From Cordylochernes scorpioides (taxonomy: Eukaryota; Arthropoda; Arachnida; Pseudoscorpiones; Chernetidae), in assembly GCA_030710605.1 (NCBI GenBank), contig CP092869.1:8715854-8779853 (forward strand): 64,000 nucleotides of DNA, given 5' to 3'. The notes below the pieces were generated by a model, which was not told the origin of the DNA, did not search any database, and saw nothing but the letters and a program-made list of their open reading frames with translations. Below are positions 10,380-22,289 of this stretch, piece by piece (position 1 is the first letter of the stretch; each line of letters starts with the position of its first letter). The translations under genes and the position numbers were made by a program.

Positions 10380-11477
10380 ATTTTCTAATCTTGGATATTT
10401 GTGCCTTAACCAAGGGACATGCGCGGGATGTGGCTTGGTGGGTTAGTGCTTCAGATGAGGTTCCAACCTTTTTGGAGCAGTTATGACATTTCAGTGTGTT
10501 GCTTGGGCATTCATGTCCCTCGTGTCCTGTTGTACCACATTTGTAGCATATGGGGTTGGCGGCTTGGCAGGTCGATGCGCGGTGGTTGAAACCGCAGCAT
10601 CTGTAACACTGCTTCAGAGAATAACTTTTCTCATAACGGTGTATTAAGCTTGCGATGGGGATCTTACCACGTTGTTGCAGTCTTGGCGGCGTCATCGTCC
10701 ACTTCGACGAATACCTTTTGGATTGGGTTTGGGTCGATGTGCAATTCTGAAGTGTCTTTTCCCTGGTAGATTCTTGAATGATGGGTTGTTTTCCAGACTT
10801 TTAAGGATTTCTTCATTTTTAATGCTGTCTTCTACCCCAATGATACAGTATCTGGGGTGGATCGTTGGACGTTCCTGACAAGACAGTTCGGATGGCATTG
10901 CATTGTTCAGCTTGGATGCTAGCTCAGCGGCGACATGTTTGGTTTTAGTGTGGATGACCAGCTTCTCTTTACCTCTTACCGAAGCAGCTACCTCGTTTGA
11001 GGCAAAGAGAGAAGGGTTTTTCGACTTTACTTCGCGGAGGATTTCTCGAGATTCCTTAGTAGGATTCATGGATTTAATTACGACATGGGATTCAAAGTCT
11101 CTTGCCAGGTTGTTATAGGTTGGTTTAACCTTCGAGGAGACAGGCGCTGGGGGTTTGGTCATGTCTGCTGTTTTAGCATATGAGGGTCTGGATGGTGTCT
11201 CTGCCATTGGCTTGGAGCGAGACTGTGCGAGGTTGATACCAGTGTAGGCATCCTGGAGAGCCAGCTCAGCGCAGGTCAGAGCGGAGTGAAGAGTTTTTAT
11301 GAGGCTTCTGCGTAGATCTTCATTTAATTTAGCCTTGGTAGCGAGCGTATTTATTTGATTCACGCCGGTGTTGAAGGCGCAAGAGATTTGACCGAACTTG
11401 AAATCGAGATGTTTAGGGTCAGAGTCCATCTCGGAGCGATTTCGTTTCACGCCTGATGGCTTGTTACTTAACATCAT
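10372..11477 (-). pseudogene. LINE ORF1 (gag-like, CCHC knuckles), frameshifted
   Basis: It begins at the ATG at 11477. The N-terminal part (to 10692) contains PSYAKTADM and a region with NPTKESREILREVK that resembles gag domains of I/R1-type LINEs. The C-terminal part, in another frame (10372-10695), has three CCHC-like knuckles: CYRCCGFNHRASTC, CYKCGTTGHEGHEC and CHNC...C. A frameshift around 10690-10720 splits the protein. The end overlaps the ORF2 start at 10379 by a few bases, a common LINE arrangement. The product would bind LINE RNA. Confidence 0.75.
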
Positions 11478-11510
11478 ATCTTCTTTTTAGATAATTCGTA
11501 TATTTAATTA

Positions 11511-11707
11511 AAAGAGGAAAAAAATTTAACCCAGGTTATTGGAGCACAGGATATAAATATAAAATTTTCATTGAATAAATTTATTAAACAGAATAATATT
11601 TTATTAAAAATATATATCATTATTTTGCTAGTTGATATTTCTGCGTTCACTCCACTTGTGTAATCTATATATGTACGCTCCAGGAACCTGGGTTACTTAA
11701 ATAAATA
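11511..11707. repeat. Fragments of I-like LINE 3' tails
   Basis: Minus-strand tail AACCCAGGTTATTGGAGC at about 11530 and plus-strand tail GCTCCAGGAACCTGGGTTAC at about 11673-11692 followed by AAATAAATAAA. They are separated by A/T-rich DNA that shares TTGATATTTCTGCGTTCA with block B (39.69 kb). Confidence 0.55.
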
Positions 11708-11838
11708 AAAATAATAATCTATATATCTTCAATTGATAACATTTATAAGCTCCAAGAACTTAATAAATTAACTAGAGAAATATAAGTATTTGAAAAATAA
11801 TAATTTTGATATCAATCAAAAAATTAAATTCGTTTTGA

Positions 11839-12441
11839 GATGTCAGAAAAAAAAAACATAAGATAGATTACTTTGACATCGTCCATATAGAAGAATGCTC
11901 TATCTGTCTGTACGATATCAATGAAAGGGCATTCTCAGAATGTTGCCAACATCAGTTTTGTCTTGAATGCTTAAAAGAAGCCGCGAAACATCGAATTACA
12001 TGTCCTATTTGTCGCGGTGAATTTGGAAGAATAATTTACAATGTCCGTGGCGTTAGTGATTATGACACAATGCATGTTGAGAGGCCCCAAACTGCTTCAA
12101 TAGAAGGAATTCTCAGAATATTTGAAGAATCAAGTGAAGAAGAAATTCAACTACGTATTGAGGTACAAGAACTTTCAAGAATACGAAGACATTTAAATAC
12201 TTTAGAATTAGAATTAGAAATACTAAGACCAATGATTCTAGATCAACATGGTGAAACTGATGCAGCCCACCAAACACATAGATATACTTCAGAATTAAGA
12301 ATTCTAAGACAAATGATTATAGATCAACATGGTGAAACTGATGCAGCCCACCAAAGACATAGAGAATCTGACCATGATGAACCGGATATTGATGCTGAAA
12401 GACAAAGAACTACAGATTCAGATAATGAATCTGAAATATAA
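11839..12441 (+). pseudogene. Topors-like RING finger gene copy, N-terminal frameshift
   Basis: From about 11875 the frame reads a C3HC4 RING (CSICLYDINERAFSECC, QHQFCLEC, TCPIC) followed by IIYNVRGVSDYDT, a combination characteristic of Topors-type E3 ligases. It is then acidic and helical, ending at 12441. The candidate ATG at 11839 (MSE plus lysines) is separated from the RING frame by a 10-A run, one base short of being in phase. The C-terminal half holds a tandem duplication (DQHGETDAAHQ occurs twice; block B has it once). A host gene duplicate or a TE-borne gene are both possible. Topors proteins act in the nucleus as ubiquitin/SUMO ligases, but function here is not shown. Confidence 0.6.
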
Positions 12442-12702
12442 ACATGTCACTTCTGAAGAAATAGAAATTAGAATTCTGTGTACCAGAAACTGTTGTACGC
12501 TTTAACAAAGAAAAATATTTTAAAAATTTTGAATTTATTTATAGTTCTACTATTGCATTAATTATTCAATATGAATTGATAATTCTAAAGTTATTATATA
12601 TTTTTGTATATATCATTTTTGTAAAATATACTAAAATAATAAACCTTTTTGTGTTTGATGCTGGGAAAATATTTTTAATCCAAAGTATATCTCTCTCTAT
12701 AT

Positions 12703-12710
12703 AAAAGTTA
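12703..12710. repeat. 8-bp target duplication (AAAAGTTA), left
   Basis: Identical to 13023-13030; block B at about 40.635 kb has the motif once, without the insert between. Confidence 0.65.
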
Positions 12711-13022
12711 TTTTTATTTTTGTTCTATTGTTTTTCATGAATTAAGCGTCTTTACGCAAATTTGGCCTTAAATACCCATTTCTTGATATCTCAGGAAGCC
12801 TCTGGGACCAAAAATATTTTTGTCGCAGAGGTCACAGTATACGAGCGCCAACAACGCGAAACGCGTTCATGGATGGCTTTTCTTGATTTATCAAAAAATT
12901 GGGTTGGCCAAATATCACGGAGCAAGCTAAATAAATGTTTGTTTATTTTTGCTACACTAGATGGCGCTCTGCCATCTAAAAAGAACACGTGCTCGTGGTC
13001 AGGAGATGTCTTCGTTATTTTT
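12711..13022 (+). mobile_element. Hammerhead-family repeat, single unit
   Basis: It contains GCGTCTTTACGCAAATTTGG, GCGAAACGCGTTCATGG, TTTTCTTGATTTATCA and the palindrome AGATGGCGCTCTGCCATCT, all shared with the copies at 53.6-54.2 kb. The first parts are also shared with the 3.7-3.9 kb copy. The hammerhead region (about 12826-12880) is decayed: the CTGATGA core is lost, but GAAACGCGTT and a GCG...CGC stem II survive. The flanking AAAAGTTA duplication and the empty site in block B show that it transposed as a 312-bp unit. Confidence 0.65.
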
Positions 13023-13067
13023 AAAAGTTATTGTATCTATATAATATACATATATATATATATATTA

Positions 13068-13075
13068 TGATTATT
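13068..13075. repeat. LINE target duplication (TGATTATT), left
   Basis: The same eight bases occur at 16838-16845, directly after the LINE A-rich tail. Block B has the joined empty site TATGATTATTTTG at about 40.67 kb. Confidence 0.7.
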
Positions 13076-16000
13076 GTACCGACTACTCAACAATTCAAGA
13101 AGAGGAGAACAAGAATTAAAACACCATTTGAATGCATATGAATGGAAGAAACACAGCTACTGATAGAATTAAAATTATTCAATAAAATGCTAGGAAAAGC
13201 AATACCTGCATGAGTGAACTATGTTCATCCAAAAAATTCATAAACACAGACTTAATTCTGATACAGGAGCCTTATAAAATAAAAGAAGATATAATTTTTC
13301 CAGGAAACAATATAATATATTGTGTCTCTCATGATTTAAACAGTATCAACAGGCGTATAGAACTACCATCTCAGTACCACTCATTTAGGAAAAAAAAGCC
13401 CAGCCCTTTCTTTTCACCAGATCCTTCCTCATCTTCCCCAGTTTGACCTTCACACCCATAGCCCTATACACCATGTTTTGTTCGTATGTAGATGGAATTT
13501 TACTTGCGTCTTAATTTTCGAACGTATAGATGTCCTGCAGTCTGGCGAAATTTATATATTATTTTATGTAAATGTGTTTATATTTATCTTATTTTTATAT
13601 TTTTATTTTCTATCTTCGTTGGGTGTATGTAAATAATATTGTACATCTATATATACTCTTTCTTTCTCTCAGCTTATAGCTCGGCCTGTGGAAGGATCGA
13701 TGAGATCCGAAAGCTTGCATTAAATTTTCACGTTTAAAGAAACACATTGCTATCGTTTATTTTTATTTTCATTTCATTCTTATTTTCATTTCAATATAAT
13801 ATATCATCAGGAGAACAGTCCAAATATAAATACAGCGATAATTGTTAGAAACAATGCGTTACAAATTAAACTAATAAAATAATTCGCTAACTCCTTCGTC
13901 ACACCCATTTCTATACAAACAGAAAGTAAGAAAATTGCTATATCAAATATTTATATTCACCCCAATTCTATGAGAAAGGAGCACGAAACATTCTTCAGAT
14001 CACTAACTGAAACATTTATAAACGCGCCCCTAATTATAAGTGGTGACTTTAACGCCAGATCGCCATTATGGTACGATTCCACAAAAAAATTACAATGGGC
14101 ATAGATTGATCCCCATCATTGACGAAACGAACTTAATCATACATAATAATAAATCCACTACATGTCGAAATGCTAGTGTGATTGATCTTACGCTGACTAA
14201 CAAACAAGCAATAGCAGCTATCAGAGACTGGCACACAGAACAAATATCGCAGATCTCTGATCATATATGTAGCAATAATCTATGAAGTATATACAGCTGA
14301 TAATTTCACCACAGCTACTAATTATTCCACATGGAAATTCAGTGAAGAAAAGGCGGACTGGTCAAATTTTTGCCAGAATTTTTCAATAAAATATATCAAA
14401 ATAATATTGAAAACTCTTTAGATACAGCAAATACAAGGAACGACGTCGATAGCGCGGTAAAATAACTTTCGAACACGCTCATTGAAGCAGCGTATAATAC
14501 TCTTAAACTAAGAAAAAACAAACAAATAAAAAACAACATAAACAGATGGTGGAACGCGGACTTGGCCCGCCTTTGAGAGCTATTGTAAATACCTCCGTAA
14601 CTCCTATTATTGGGCAAAAAATCCCTCTATCCATATTCAACAACAGTATAAAAGTGCAAGAAACAAATACGTCAGGGAAATAAATGAGGCTAAAAGAATG
14701 TCTTGGAGGTTTTTCTTAGAGGACATCAAATCAAAAAACCCATATGGAAATTTATACAGGGTATACAAAAATATTAAAAACGATTCTAACCGAAAGGGAA
14801 TTTTGGAAATCTTAGAAGTGAATAAAGATGAAGAACGATTCCAGAAGACAGTAGAACTTTTGAACAACATTTTCCCCGATGATAGAGATAACGAAGACAC
14901 AATCTTCCACAAAAACATAAGGAACTATACTCTAGGATTTCATAATAAAGAAAATATAATAATAACGCCCAATGAAGTAAATGGAATAATTGATGAACTA
15001 AACTCAAAGAAAACGTCTGGAATTGATCATATTTCGAACAATATGATAAAACATACTAAACAACTAATAGTTCCAATACTGGTGAAACTTTTCAAAAATG
15101 CTTAGATTTAAATTATTATCCGAATAAATTGAAAAAATCTGAGGTAATAATTATTCCTAAACCAGGTAAAACAGACATGAAAATTTATAAAAGCTACAGA
15201 CCCATTTGTCTCAACTAAACATTTCCAAATATTTGAAAAAATAATTAACAACAAACTAATAAAATTTTATGAAGACTCGAATCTGCTTAACAATCGTCAA
15301 CATGGATTTAGAAGATCAAAATCTACTATCTCTGCATTAAATGAAATTGTCAAAATAGCTCTAGAACATAAAAACAAAGAATATACAGCTATAATCGCAG
15401 TTGATATAAGTGGAGCGTTCGACAATGCATGTTGGCCGAAGATGCTGAAAAGACTAGATGAGGACAATGTTAAAGCTTCAATAATAAAACTATTACAGTC
15501 TTTTCTTAATAATAGAAGAGTGAGATTTAGATACTCATCAAATGAAACCCATAAAAAAATAAGCAAGGGATGTCCACAGGGTGGGCCTATATCCCCTACA
15601 ATATGGAATATTATTCTAAACGATTTATTGAATAACTATTCAGAATCAAACAATGAAATCATTGCTTAAGCGGATGATATAACTGTGATATGTTGGGGAA
15701 ACAACTTGACAGAACTTCGGAATACAACAGGAAAGGTCATGGGGAGAATATTAGACTGGTGTGGGGACAATAAGTTGACCGTATCTGAAGAGAAAACGAA
15801 AATCTTATACTTGTTTAATAGCAAAATAGCTGCAAAAATTCCTAACACTATCACTGCCAATCGGGTAGAAAAACTGAAGATTTTGGGAATAACTTTTAAA
15901 AATCATAGAAATAAAAACAAATTGGATTTTGTGCCCCATATTGATGATATTATTACTAAGACAAATAGAGCTAGTGGATACCTAATTGGATTAACCGGTA

Positions 16001-16837
16001 AAGCATGGGGACTGGACAGTAAAAGAAGAATAGAACTCTATAAGACACTGTCACTTCACTAACTTATGGTTCCACGATCTGGTACAACTTTATACCCAAA
16101 AAAGTCAAAGATAAATTAAACTCTCTGCAGTACAAAATTTTGAAGCACAGTACACAGGTTTATAATTCAACATCTTCAAACTGTACTCATATTGTTGCTA
16201 GAACACCAAAGCTCACGGATTTTATTGAAAAAATATACTGAAAAAAATATTGGATACAAAAAATCAGATCCAACTAAAAGAAAAATTATATCTAATTTTA
16301 TAAACCAGAAATTTGAGCAATACTATGGAGGTGCCAATGATAATTTCAAGGGATTCTTTGATACTTCAAGAATTCCTAACTATGTTCAACCCAACTTCTA
16401 TAACGTTCAATTTTTTTACTGGACATGGTGACTTCAACACTTATTTGTTTAGAATTGGCAAGATTGGTTCACCTGCATGCACTTGTGGAAACGAACAACA
16501 AACCCCTGAACACCTTCTGATAAACTGTCCATTAATTTCTGATCTAAGGGAAGAAAACCAAATTTACCTGACTAATACAAAACAAGCTGCTTGCAATAAA
16601 GACCAATACATCAAGTTTAATAGATTCTGCAGGATGTATATTTCAAGGCGAAAGTGTTGACTATACATATTTCAAGCTACTATTTCTAATTGCTATATGT
16701 AAAATTTGACATCGAACTTTTAATTTTAATGATTTCCAATGTTCAATTGCATTAATTGTATATAATTTAAAATATACACGCAATTATCCAAATTGTGGAT
16801 ATGGCGTGTCTCTCCCAACTGTTAAATAAATAAAAAA
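13076..16837 (+). mobile_element. Decayed R1-like LINE
   Basis: Endonuclease pieces (LILIQEPYKIKEDI at about 13255; ISGDFNARSPLWYDS at about 14037) are followed by RT pieces (TSGIDHISNNMIKHTK; AVDISGAFDNACWPKML at 15401; GCPQGGPISPTIWN at about 15569; ADDITVICWGNN at about 15670 after a stop). The C-terminal zinc motif is CTCGNEQQTPEHLLINCP (about 16481). No RNase H lies between RT and the zinc motif, which fits R1-type rather than I-type LINEs. Many stops and frameshifts; ORF1 is absent. The 3' end is TTAAATAAATAAAAAA. Confidence 0.8.
13345..13815. other. Insertion interrupting the R1-like endonuclease
   Basis: Endonuclease homology stops near 13345 and resumes near 13815 (the SPNINTAIIV frame). 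The intervening DNA is T-rich, contains TTCTTTCTCTCAGCTTATAG, and ends in a short CA/AT-rich run. Its identity is unknown; boundaries are approximate. Confidence 0.4.
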
Positions 16838-16845
16838 TGATTATT

Positions 16846-17452
16846 TTGTTTTGTTGTTTAGAAAGATAAAGAATTGTAAGTGCTGTCGTATAAATAGGAA
16901 AGATTCTTATTTACCCATCAAGTAGTTTTTATTTTGAATTACTTGAAGCAAATTATACATGCAATTATTTTCACAGTAAAATAGAATTTATAACATGAAT
17001 TCTATATTCGTGAATTGAAAAATAGGTAGGTTAACTATACATATTTACAATAATATTCAAGTGTTATGTTCTAAATCTATAGTCAAAAATAAAAGAACAG
17101 TCAATGAATGAAAATAAAATATATGTTTGAAAAAATAAAATATTTGCATTTTAGATTATATAATATATAGGTTATGAATATTTTGTTTGTTGTTAGATAA
17201 ATGATTGATAAGAAAAAGAATCGATAAGATAAAGGGTTGAAGGTGAAATCATGAAATAAAAAAGATTATTACTTACCATCAAATGGTTTTTATTTTCAAT
17301 TACTTGAAGAAATATTACACATTAGTTATTTTCACAATTATATAGAAATCATAAAGTTGATCCTGATTTAGTGATTCAAAAAGATAGATATGTTAAATAC
17401 GAATATTTACAACAAACCTAAACGATGATAAAAAAAGTAGAAAATATAGATA
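16846..17452. other. Block A non-coding segment
   Basis: A/T-rich DNA with no gene. It contains a diverged internal duplication: AAAGATTCTTATTTACCCATCAA at about 16898 resembles AAAAGATTATTACTTACCATCAA at about 17259, each followed by a TTTTTATTTT...AATTACTTGAAG motif. It aligns with block B at about 40.67-40.95 kb. Confidence 0.6.
17449..17452. repeat. 4-bp target duplication (GATA)
   Basis: GATA here and at 21904-21907 flank the gypsy element; block B has a single GATA at 40950-40953 as the empty site. Confidence 0.8.
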
Positions 17453-17707
17453 TGTAGCGACTACACTTTGTTTCAGCGAGCCGAGCTAAGACGGCCTCGG
17501 CATCAACACTTCACCACGCATGCGCGTGGGACGTCATCAGAGACGCTGGACTTGCGGTAAACATGTAGGGTTAACTCCGGCGGCCGTTATTTCAGCCGTT
17601 GCTTCTTTTCTATTTCTATATTTCTGGCTTTAAATAAATTAATTTTAATTATAATTTTATCAGCAGCCTTTCCACAAGCCACACCAACATCACGCAACAA
17701 TCCTACA
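17453..17707 (+). repeat. 5' LTR of young gypsy element
   Basis: 255 bp from TGTAGCGACTACAC to CGCAACAATCCTACA (TG...CA). By eye it shows no difference from the 3' LTR. It contains CGCATGCGCGTGG and an A/T-rich part with TTAAATAAATTAATTTTAA. Confidence 0.93.
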
Positions 17708-17710
17708 AAT

Positions 17711-17728
17711 TGGTGAGCCGGACGTGAT
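17711..17728 (+). promoter_or_regulatory. Primer binding site, tRNA-Trp type
   Basis: TGGTGAGCCGGACGTGAT lies three bases after the LTR. The complement is close to the 3' end of eukaryotic tRNA-Trp (ATCACGTC...TCACCA) with a few mismatches. tRNA-Trp priming is a hallmark of CsRn1-type Ty3/gypsy elements. Confidence 0.6.
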
Positions 17729-17796
17729 GCAAAAGTTATTTTAATCACACTTCTATATTTTTTTATTTCATCCACGAAACTTTCAACAGCCCCAGA

Positions 17797-20700
17797 ATGC
17801 AAGACGCAACTACGGAACATCCGGAAGGGCCAACATCCACGGCACCCTCCCAAATATCAAGATTGGCTTTCCGTGCACCACCATTCTGGCCCAACAACGT
17901 TGAACTGTGGATAAGCCAGCTAGAAGCCGCTTTCGGTCTAACCGAGATCTCCCGCGACGAAACTAAATTCCAAGCAACGGTAACGAGCCTAGACCAGCCA
18001 ACCCTTACTTACGTCGCGGACATCGTAACGGCCCCCCCCACCCTCTGGTAAATACGATGCGCTGAAAGCAGGCCTTCTCCAACGACTCGGTCAATCAAAA
18101 CAAACTAAAATCTTACAGGTTCTGGATGGGCGTCCCATGGGAGATCAGAAGCCATCAACAGTCCTAGCCGCGATGCAACATCAGGCAGGAAGAAATTTCT
18201 CCGATACAGTACTGAAAATGCTGTGGACTCGACGCCTACCTCAGGACATAAGAACCGCTCTCGCAGCATCCTCTGAAACAAGTTTGAGTAAGCTGGCGGA
18301 AATGGCAGACAACATACACGAAGCCATACTGCCAACGGTCTCAGCAGTGGACCAACCAAGCACAGGTCATAGCGCGGAAGCCCACCAACAGCTGATGACG
18401 CAAATCCAAGACCTGCATACGCAAATCGAAGCTTTGAAGTCATCCATGGACACCCCACACAATCGCTATCCGAACGCTAGGTACCCGACCCACAACAAAA
18501 AAGGAAACGCAGGAACTTGCTGGTACCATATGAAGTTTGGAGCGCAAGCTAGGAAGTGCCTTCAACCATGCAACTTCAAGGTCCAAGGAAAACGAATACG
18601 CCCGCCGTCAGTAGGAGCCACTGACGGCGCAGGCCTTACTCGCCGGCTCTTCATTACGGACCGACGCAGCGCCTATTTGTTTTTGGTCGACACTGGAGCC
18701 GAAGTCTCAGTGATTCCACCACCAGTAAAAAACGCTAGGCCCTCGCACAGGCAGCTTTTCGCAGCTAACGGATCTATCATCCACACTTACGGGGAACGAC
18801 ATCTTGAGCTTGACCTCGGTCTCGGACGATTATTCCGTTGGCCTTTCATCATAGCCGACGTCGGCGTGTCCATCATCGGCGCAGACTTTCTCCGACATTA
18901 TGGGCTGATAGTAGACCTGCGGAATCACCGGCTGAGCGACCCAGTATCTTCCCTTCACTCCATTGGACAAGTTTCACCTTCCCCCGCTGTTAGCATTCAC
19001 CTTACAATCGCCAATTCGCCTTACTCCAGAATACTCAGACAATTCCCAGAGCTCACTAGTCAGAATCTTGTAAAAAGCCCTCCCCGTCACTCAGTGACTC
19101 ATCATATCGTCACAAAGGGCCCCCCGATTGCAGCAAAACCGCGACGACTCCCCACGGACAAACTCGCCGCGGCAAAGAAAGAATTCGCCTTCATGATGGA
19201 GAAAGGCATCTGTCGTCCATCCAAATCACCGTGGGCCAGCCCTCTACACCTAGTACCCAAAAAAGACGGCTCGCTACGACCATGTGGAGACTACAGGAAA
19301 CTGAATGCCGCTACCGTCCCCGACCGATATCCAGTCCCTAACATTATGGACTTTGCATCGCATCTGCATGGTAAGAAAATATTTTCTACTATCGATCTGG
19401 TTAGAGCGTACCACCATGTGCCCGTGGAACCTAGTGATATCCCTAAGACTGCCGTTATTACGCCTTTCGGCCTTTTCGAGTTTCCCCGCATGTCCTTTGG
19501 CCTATGTAACGCAGCCCAAACCTTTCAAAGGCTCATCAACGAAGTACTCCAAGGTTTGGATTTTGCATATGCCTACATTGACGACGTGCTTATCGCATCC
19601 GATTCAGAAAATCAACATGTATCCCATCTTCAACAACTTTTTGGTCGCCTTCGAGACTACGGCCTGACGATCAACGAAACCAAATGCACCTTCGGCCAAC
19701 CTTCAGTCAAATTCTTGGGGTTTATCATCACTAACGCCGGAATCTCGCCGGACCCTCAGCGAGTACAAGCAATTAAAGACATCCCAATCCCTGATACTGT
19801 CGGAAAACTTCGACGTTTTCTGGGTATGTTAAATTTCTATCGGCGCTGCCTCCCCAATGCCGCTAGTACTCAGGCACCACTCCACGCCATGGTCGAAGGG
19901 CGCAAGAACGCATCCTGCCAATGGACCCCAACAGCACTCCAGGCTTTCGACCAGTGCAAATTTCAACTAGCCAACGCTGCCCTCTTGCACCATCCTTTTC
20001 CAGAAGCGCCTCTCTGCCTTACGGTAGATGCCTCGGATTTTGCTGTGGGCGCCGCGCTTCACCAGCAGGTTGGCAACAATTTCCAACCAATAGCGTTTTT
20101 CTCAAGGAAACTAGACGCTGCACAAAGAAAATACAGCGCATACGACAGAGAACTCCTGGCGGTACACTTGGCTATCAAGCATTTCAGGCATTTATTGGAA
20201 GGGCGACAATTTCCGGTCTATACGGACCACAAACCTCTCACATACGCCTTTCAACAAAATCTGGACAAAGCCTCACCGCGCCAATGTCGACACCTCGATT
20301 TCATCGGGCAATTCACAACAGACATCCGCCACATCGCGGGCTGTGAAAATGTACCTGCAGATTTCCTGTCACGTGTGGAACCCATCTCCCATCACCAACC
20401 TTATGACCAGAAATCCCTCGCCGAAGCACAAGCAGAAGACCAGGAGCTACAAGCTCTCTTGACATCGGAAAACCGCAGCTCACTACAACTGGAAAAAGTA
20501 CAAATCCCAGAAACGAACATTTCCCTGTACTGTGACGTTTCCACAGCAAAACCCAGACCATTCGTACCCGCATCCTGTCGCCGAATAATTTTTTCTGCAT
20601 ACCACAACTTGTCTCACCCCGGAGTACGAGCTACTACAAGGATGGTCACCGCCCATTACGTCTGGCCGGCCGTCAAGAAGGATTGCGCACTTTGGACTCG

Positions 20701-21604
20701 CGCCTGTCACCGCTGCCAAGTCTCCAAAACCGCTAGACACACAAGAACGCCCCTTCAGTCTTTTAGTCCCCCAGACGGAAGGTTCAGTCATGTTCACATT
20801 GACCTGGTCGGACCATTACCACCGAGTGAAAACTATCGGTACATATTCACCTGCGTCGACCGATTCACTAGGTGGCCTGAAGCCCTACCCATACAGGACA
20901 TCACCGCCAAAACAGTAGCAAATGCCTTCCTATCGGTCTGGATATCTCGTTTTGGCGTGCCAGCAAAAGTGACTACAGACCAAGGCAGGCAGTTTGAATC
21001 AGCACTTTTCGGTGAGTTGACACGGCTTCTGGGAATCAACAGAATAAGGACATCACCCTACCACCCAGCAGCAAACGGCCTGGTAGAAAGATTCCACAGA
21101 CAGCTGAAAGACTCCCTTCGCTGTCACGATTCCACGAGCTGGTCCTTGAAACTTCCCCTGGTGCTCCTAGGGATTCGTTCGTCGCTAAGGGAAGATCTCA
21201 ACACCACAACCGCTGAGCTGGTCTATGGGAAGCCCCTACCCCTTCCAGGAACATTTTTCGAGGACCCCCCCTCTGCAAGCTCGCCTACCGAACCGTGGCT
21301 GGAGGACTTCAAGCGCGCCATGGCATCTCTGAAACCTGCACCAAGCAAACCACATGGGAACCGCCACGTTTACGTGCCCAAACCACTCGAGACATGTTCC
21401 CATGTCTATCTACGTCGGGACCTGATATTGCCACCGCTAGCTCCCCCATACGACGGTCCATATGAAGTCCTTTTTAGGAAACCCAAAATTTACAAACTGA
21501 AAATTAAAAAGAGATCCACGTGGGTGTCAATCGACCGCCTCAAGCCTGCTTTCACTTCAGAAGGACCGATGTTTTCCCAAGACCCGAACTTAACAAGCCA
21601 ATAA
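17797..21604 (+). CDS. CsRn1-type gypsy gag-pol with one frameshift
   Basis: Gag begins at the ATG at 17797 and breaks at a C8 run (about 18031-18038), after which the other frame runs open for 1,155 codons from 18137. In that frame the order is: CHCC gag motif [14 protein letters not shown] (about residue 128); protease [12 protein letters not shown] (about 185); RT with [19 protein letters not shown] and YIDDVLIAS (about 480); RNase [17 protein letters not shown] (about 630); integrase HHCC (about 823-860) and D,D35E ([26 protein letters not shown]); and a C-terminal YDGPYEVL module. The CHCC gag, tRNA-Trp-type PBS and 4-bp duplication agree on the CsRn1 clade. Apart from the C-run indel it looks intact; the indel could be a true mutation or an assembly error. 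Confidence 0.93.
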
Positions 21605-21634
21605 GATTGCATAGGATCGCTGGAAAGATCCTAC

Positions 21635-21648
21635 TGGAGGGGGAGTAG
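21635..21648 (+). promoter_or_regulatory. Polypurine tract
   Basis: TGGAGGGGGAGTAG lies directly before the 3' LTR and would prime plus-strand synthesis. Confidence 0.75.
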
Positions 21649-21903
21649 TGTAGCGACTACACTTTGTTTCAGCGAGCCGAGCTAAGACGGCCTCGGCATC
21701 AACACTTCACCACGCATGCGCGTGGGACGTCATCAGAGACGCTGGACTTGCGGTAAACATGTAGGGTTAACTCCGGCGGCCGTTATTTCAGCCGTTGCTT
21801 CTTTTCTATTTCTATATTTCTGGCTTTAAATAAATTAATTTTAATTATAATTTTATCAGCAGCCTTTCCACAAGCCACACCAACATCACGCAACAATCCT
21901 ACA
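21649..21903 (+). repeat. 3' LTR of young gypsy element
   Basis: 255 bp, no difference from 17453-17707 seen on reading. The GATA duplication follows immediately. Confidence 0.93.
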
Positions 21904-21936
21904 GATATATTTGAGTTTTTAGATTATATAATATAT

Positions 21937-22289
21937 ACACCTATCCTCCGATTTACACGGTACTTGTTTTACACGTTTTTACAGATTTATATCGTAACTA
22001 ATCTGACTGAAATATTAACAGTATATAGAGTAGAATCTGGAAAAACCTATAGTGAAATTTTCAGGTCTCTATCCCGAATATTCGTCGAGTTTGCCTTTTT
22101 GCTCGCGAGCAGCGCCTCTAGCGGTGAAGATGGGAGGTAATATCAGCTGACCTAATGTACATGTAAAGTTTGGAGCGGGACGTTTCACAAGAGTCACATC
22201 CACGGCGCCAATTTATAATTGTAACAAATAGTGTTTGAATAAAACATTTAATCGGGCAAACCTGGGCGTTGCCCGGGTCATTCGTCTAG
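21937..22289 (+). mobile_element. Helitron (GTTGCC-hairpin family) with a TACACCTATCC element end
   Basis: The 3' terminus has hairpin CTGGGCGTTGCCCGGG followed by TCATTCGTCTAG at 22286-22289 and then T, as expected for Helitron ends. Upstream is the family signature GGCGCCAATTTATAATTG. The left part starts TACACCTATCCTCCGATTTA, matching the inverted-repeat element at 31.0-31.3 kb. This whole block is absent from paralogous block B. Confidence 0.6.

Larger units (their letters stand above)
6810..11492 (-). mobile_element. Nearly full-length I-like LINE
   Basis: The minus-strand element of about 4.7 kb has ORF1 (CCHC gag), then ORF2 (endonuclease, RT, RNase H, C-terminal CCHC), and a 3' end reading CTCCAGGAACCTGGGTTACT plus TAAA repeats. 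A flanking duplication of about 18 bp supports target-primed insertion. An RNase H domain plus A/T-rich repeats at the 3' end fits the I group; the exact clade is inferred. Only about 15 bp precede the first ORF1 ATG, so a slight 5' truncation is possible. Further 3' tails of the same family lie at about 11.53, 11.67, 34.44, 34.54, 38.03 and 38.31 kb. Confidence 0.8.

Noticed and set aside
12826-12880. Second hammerhead in the 12.7 kb repeat
   Set aside because: The CTGATGA core is lost and stem I does not pair; kept only as a decayed relative.
18105-18458. 117-codon minus-strand frame within gypsy gag-pol
   Set aside because: Shadow of the plus-strand coding region; no domain of its own.
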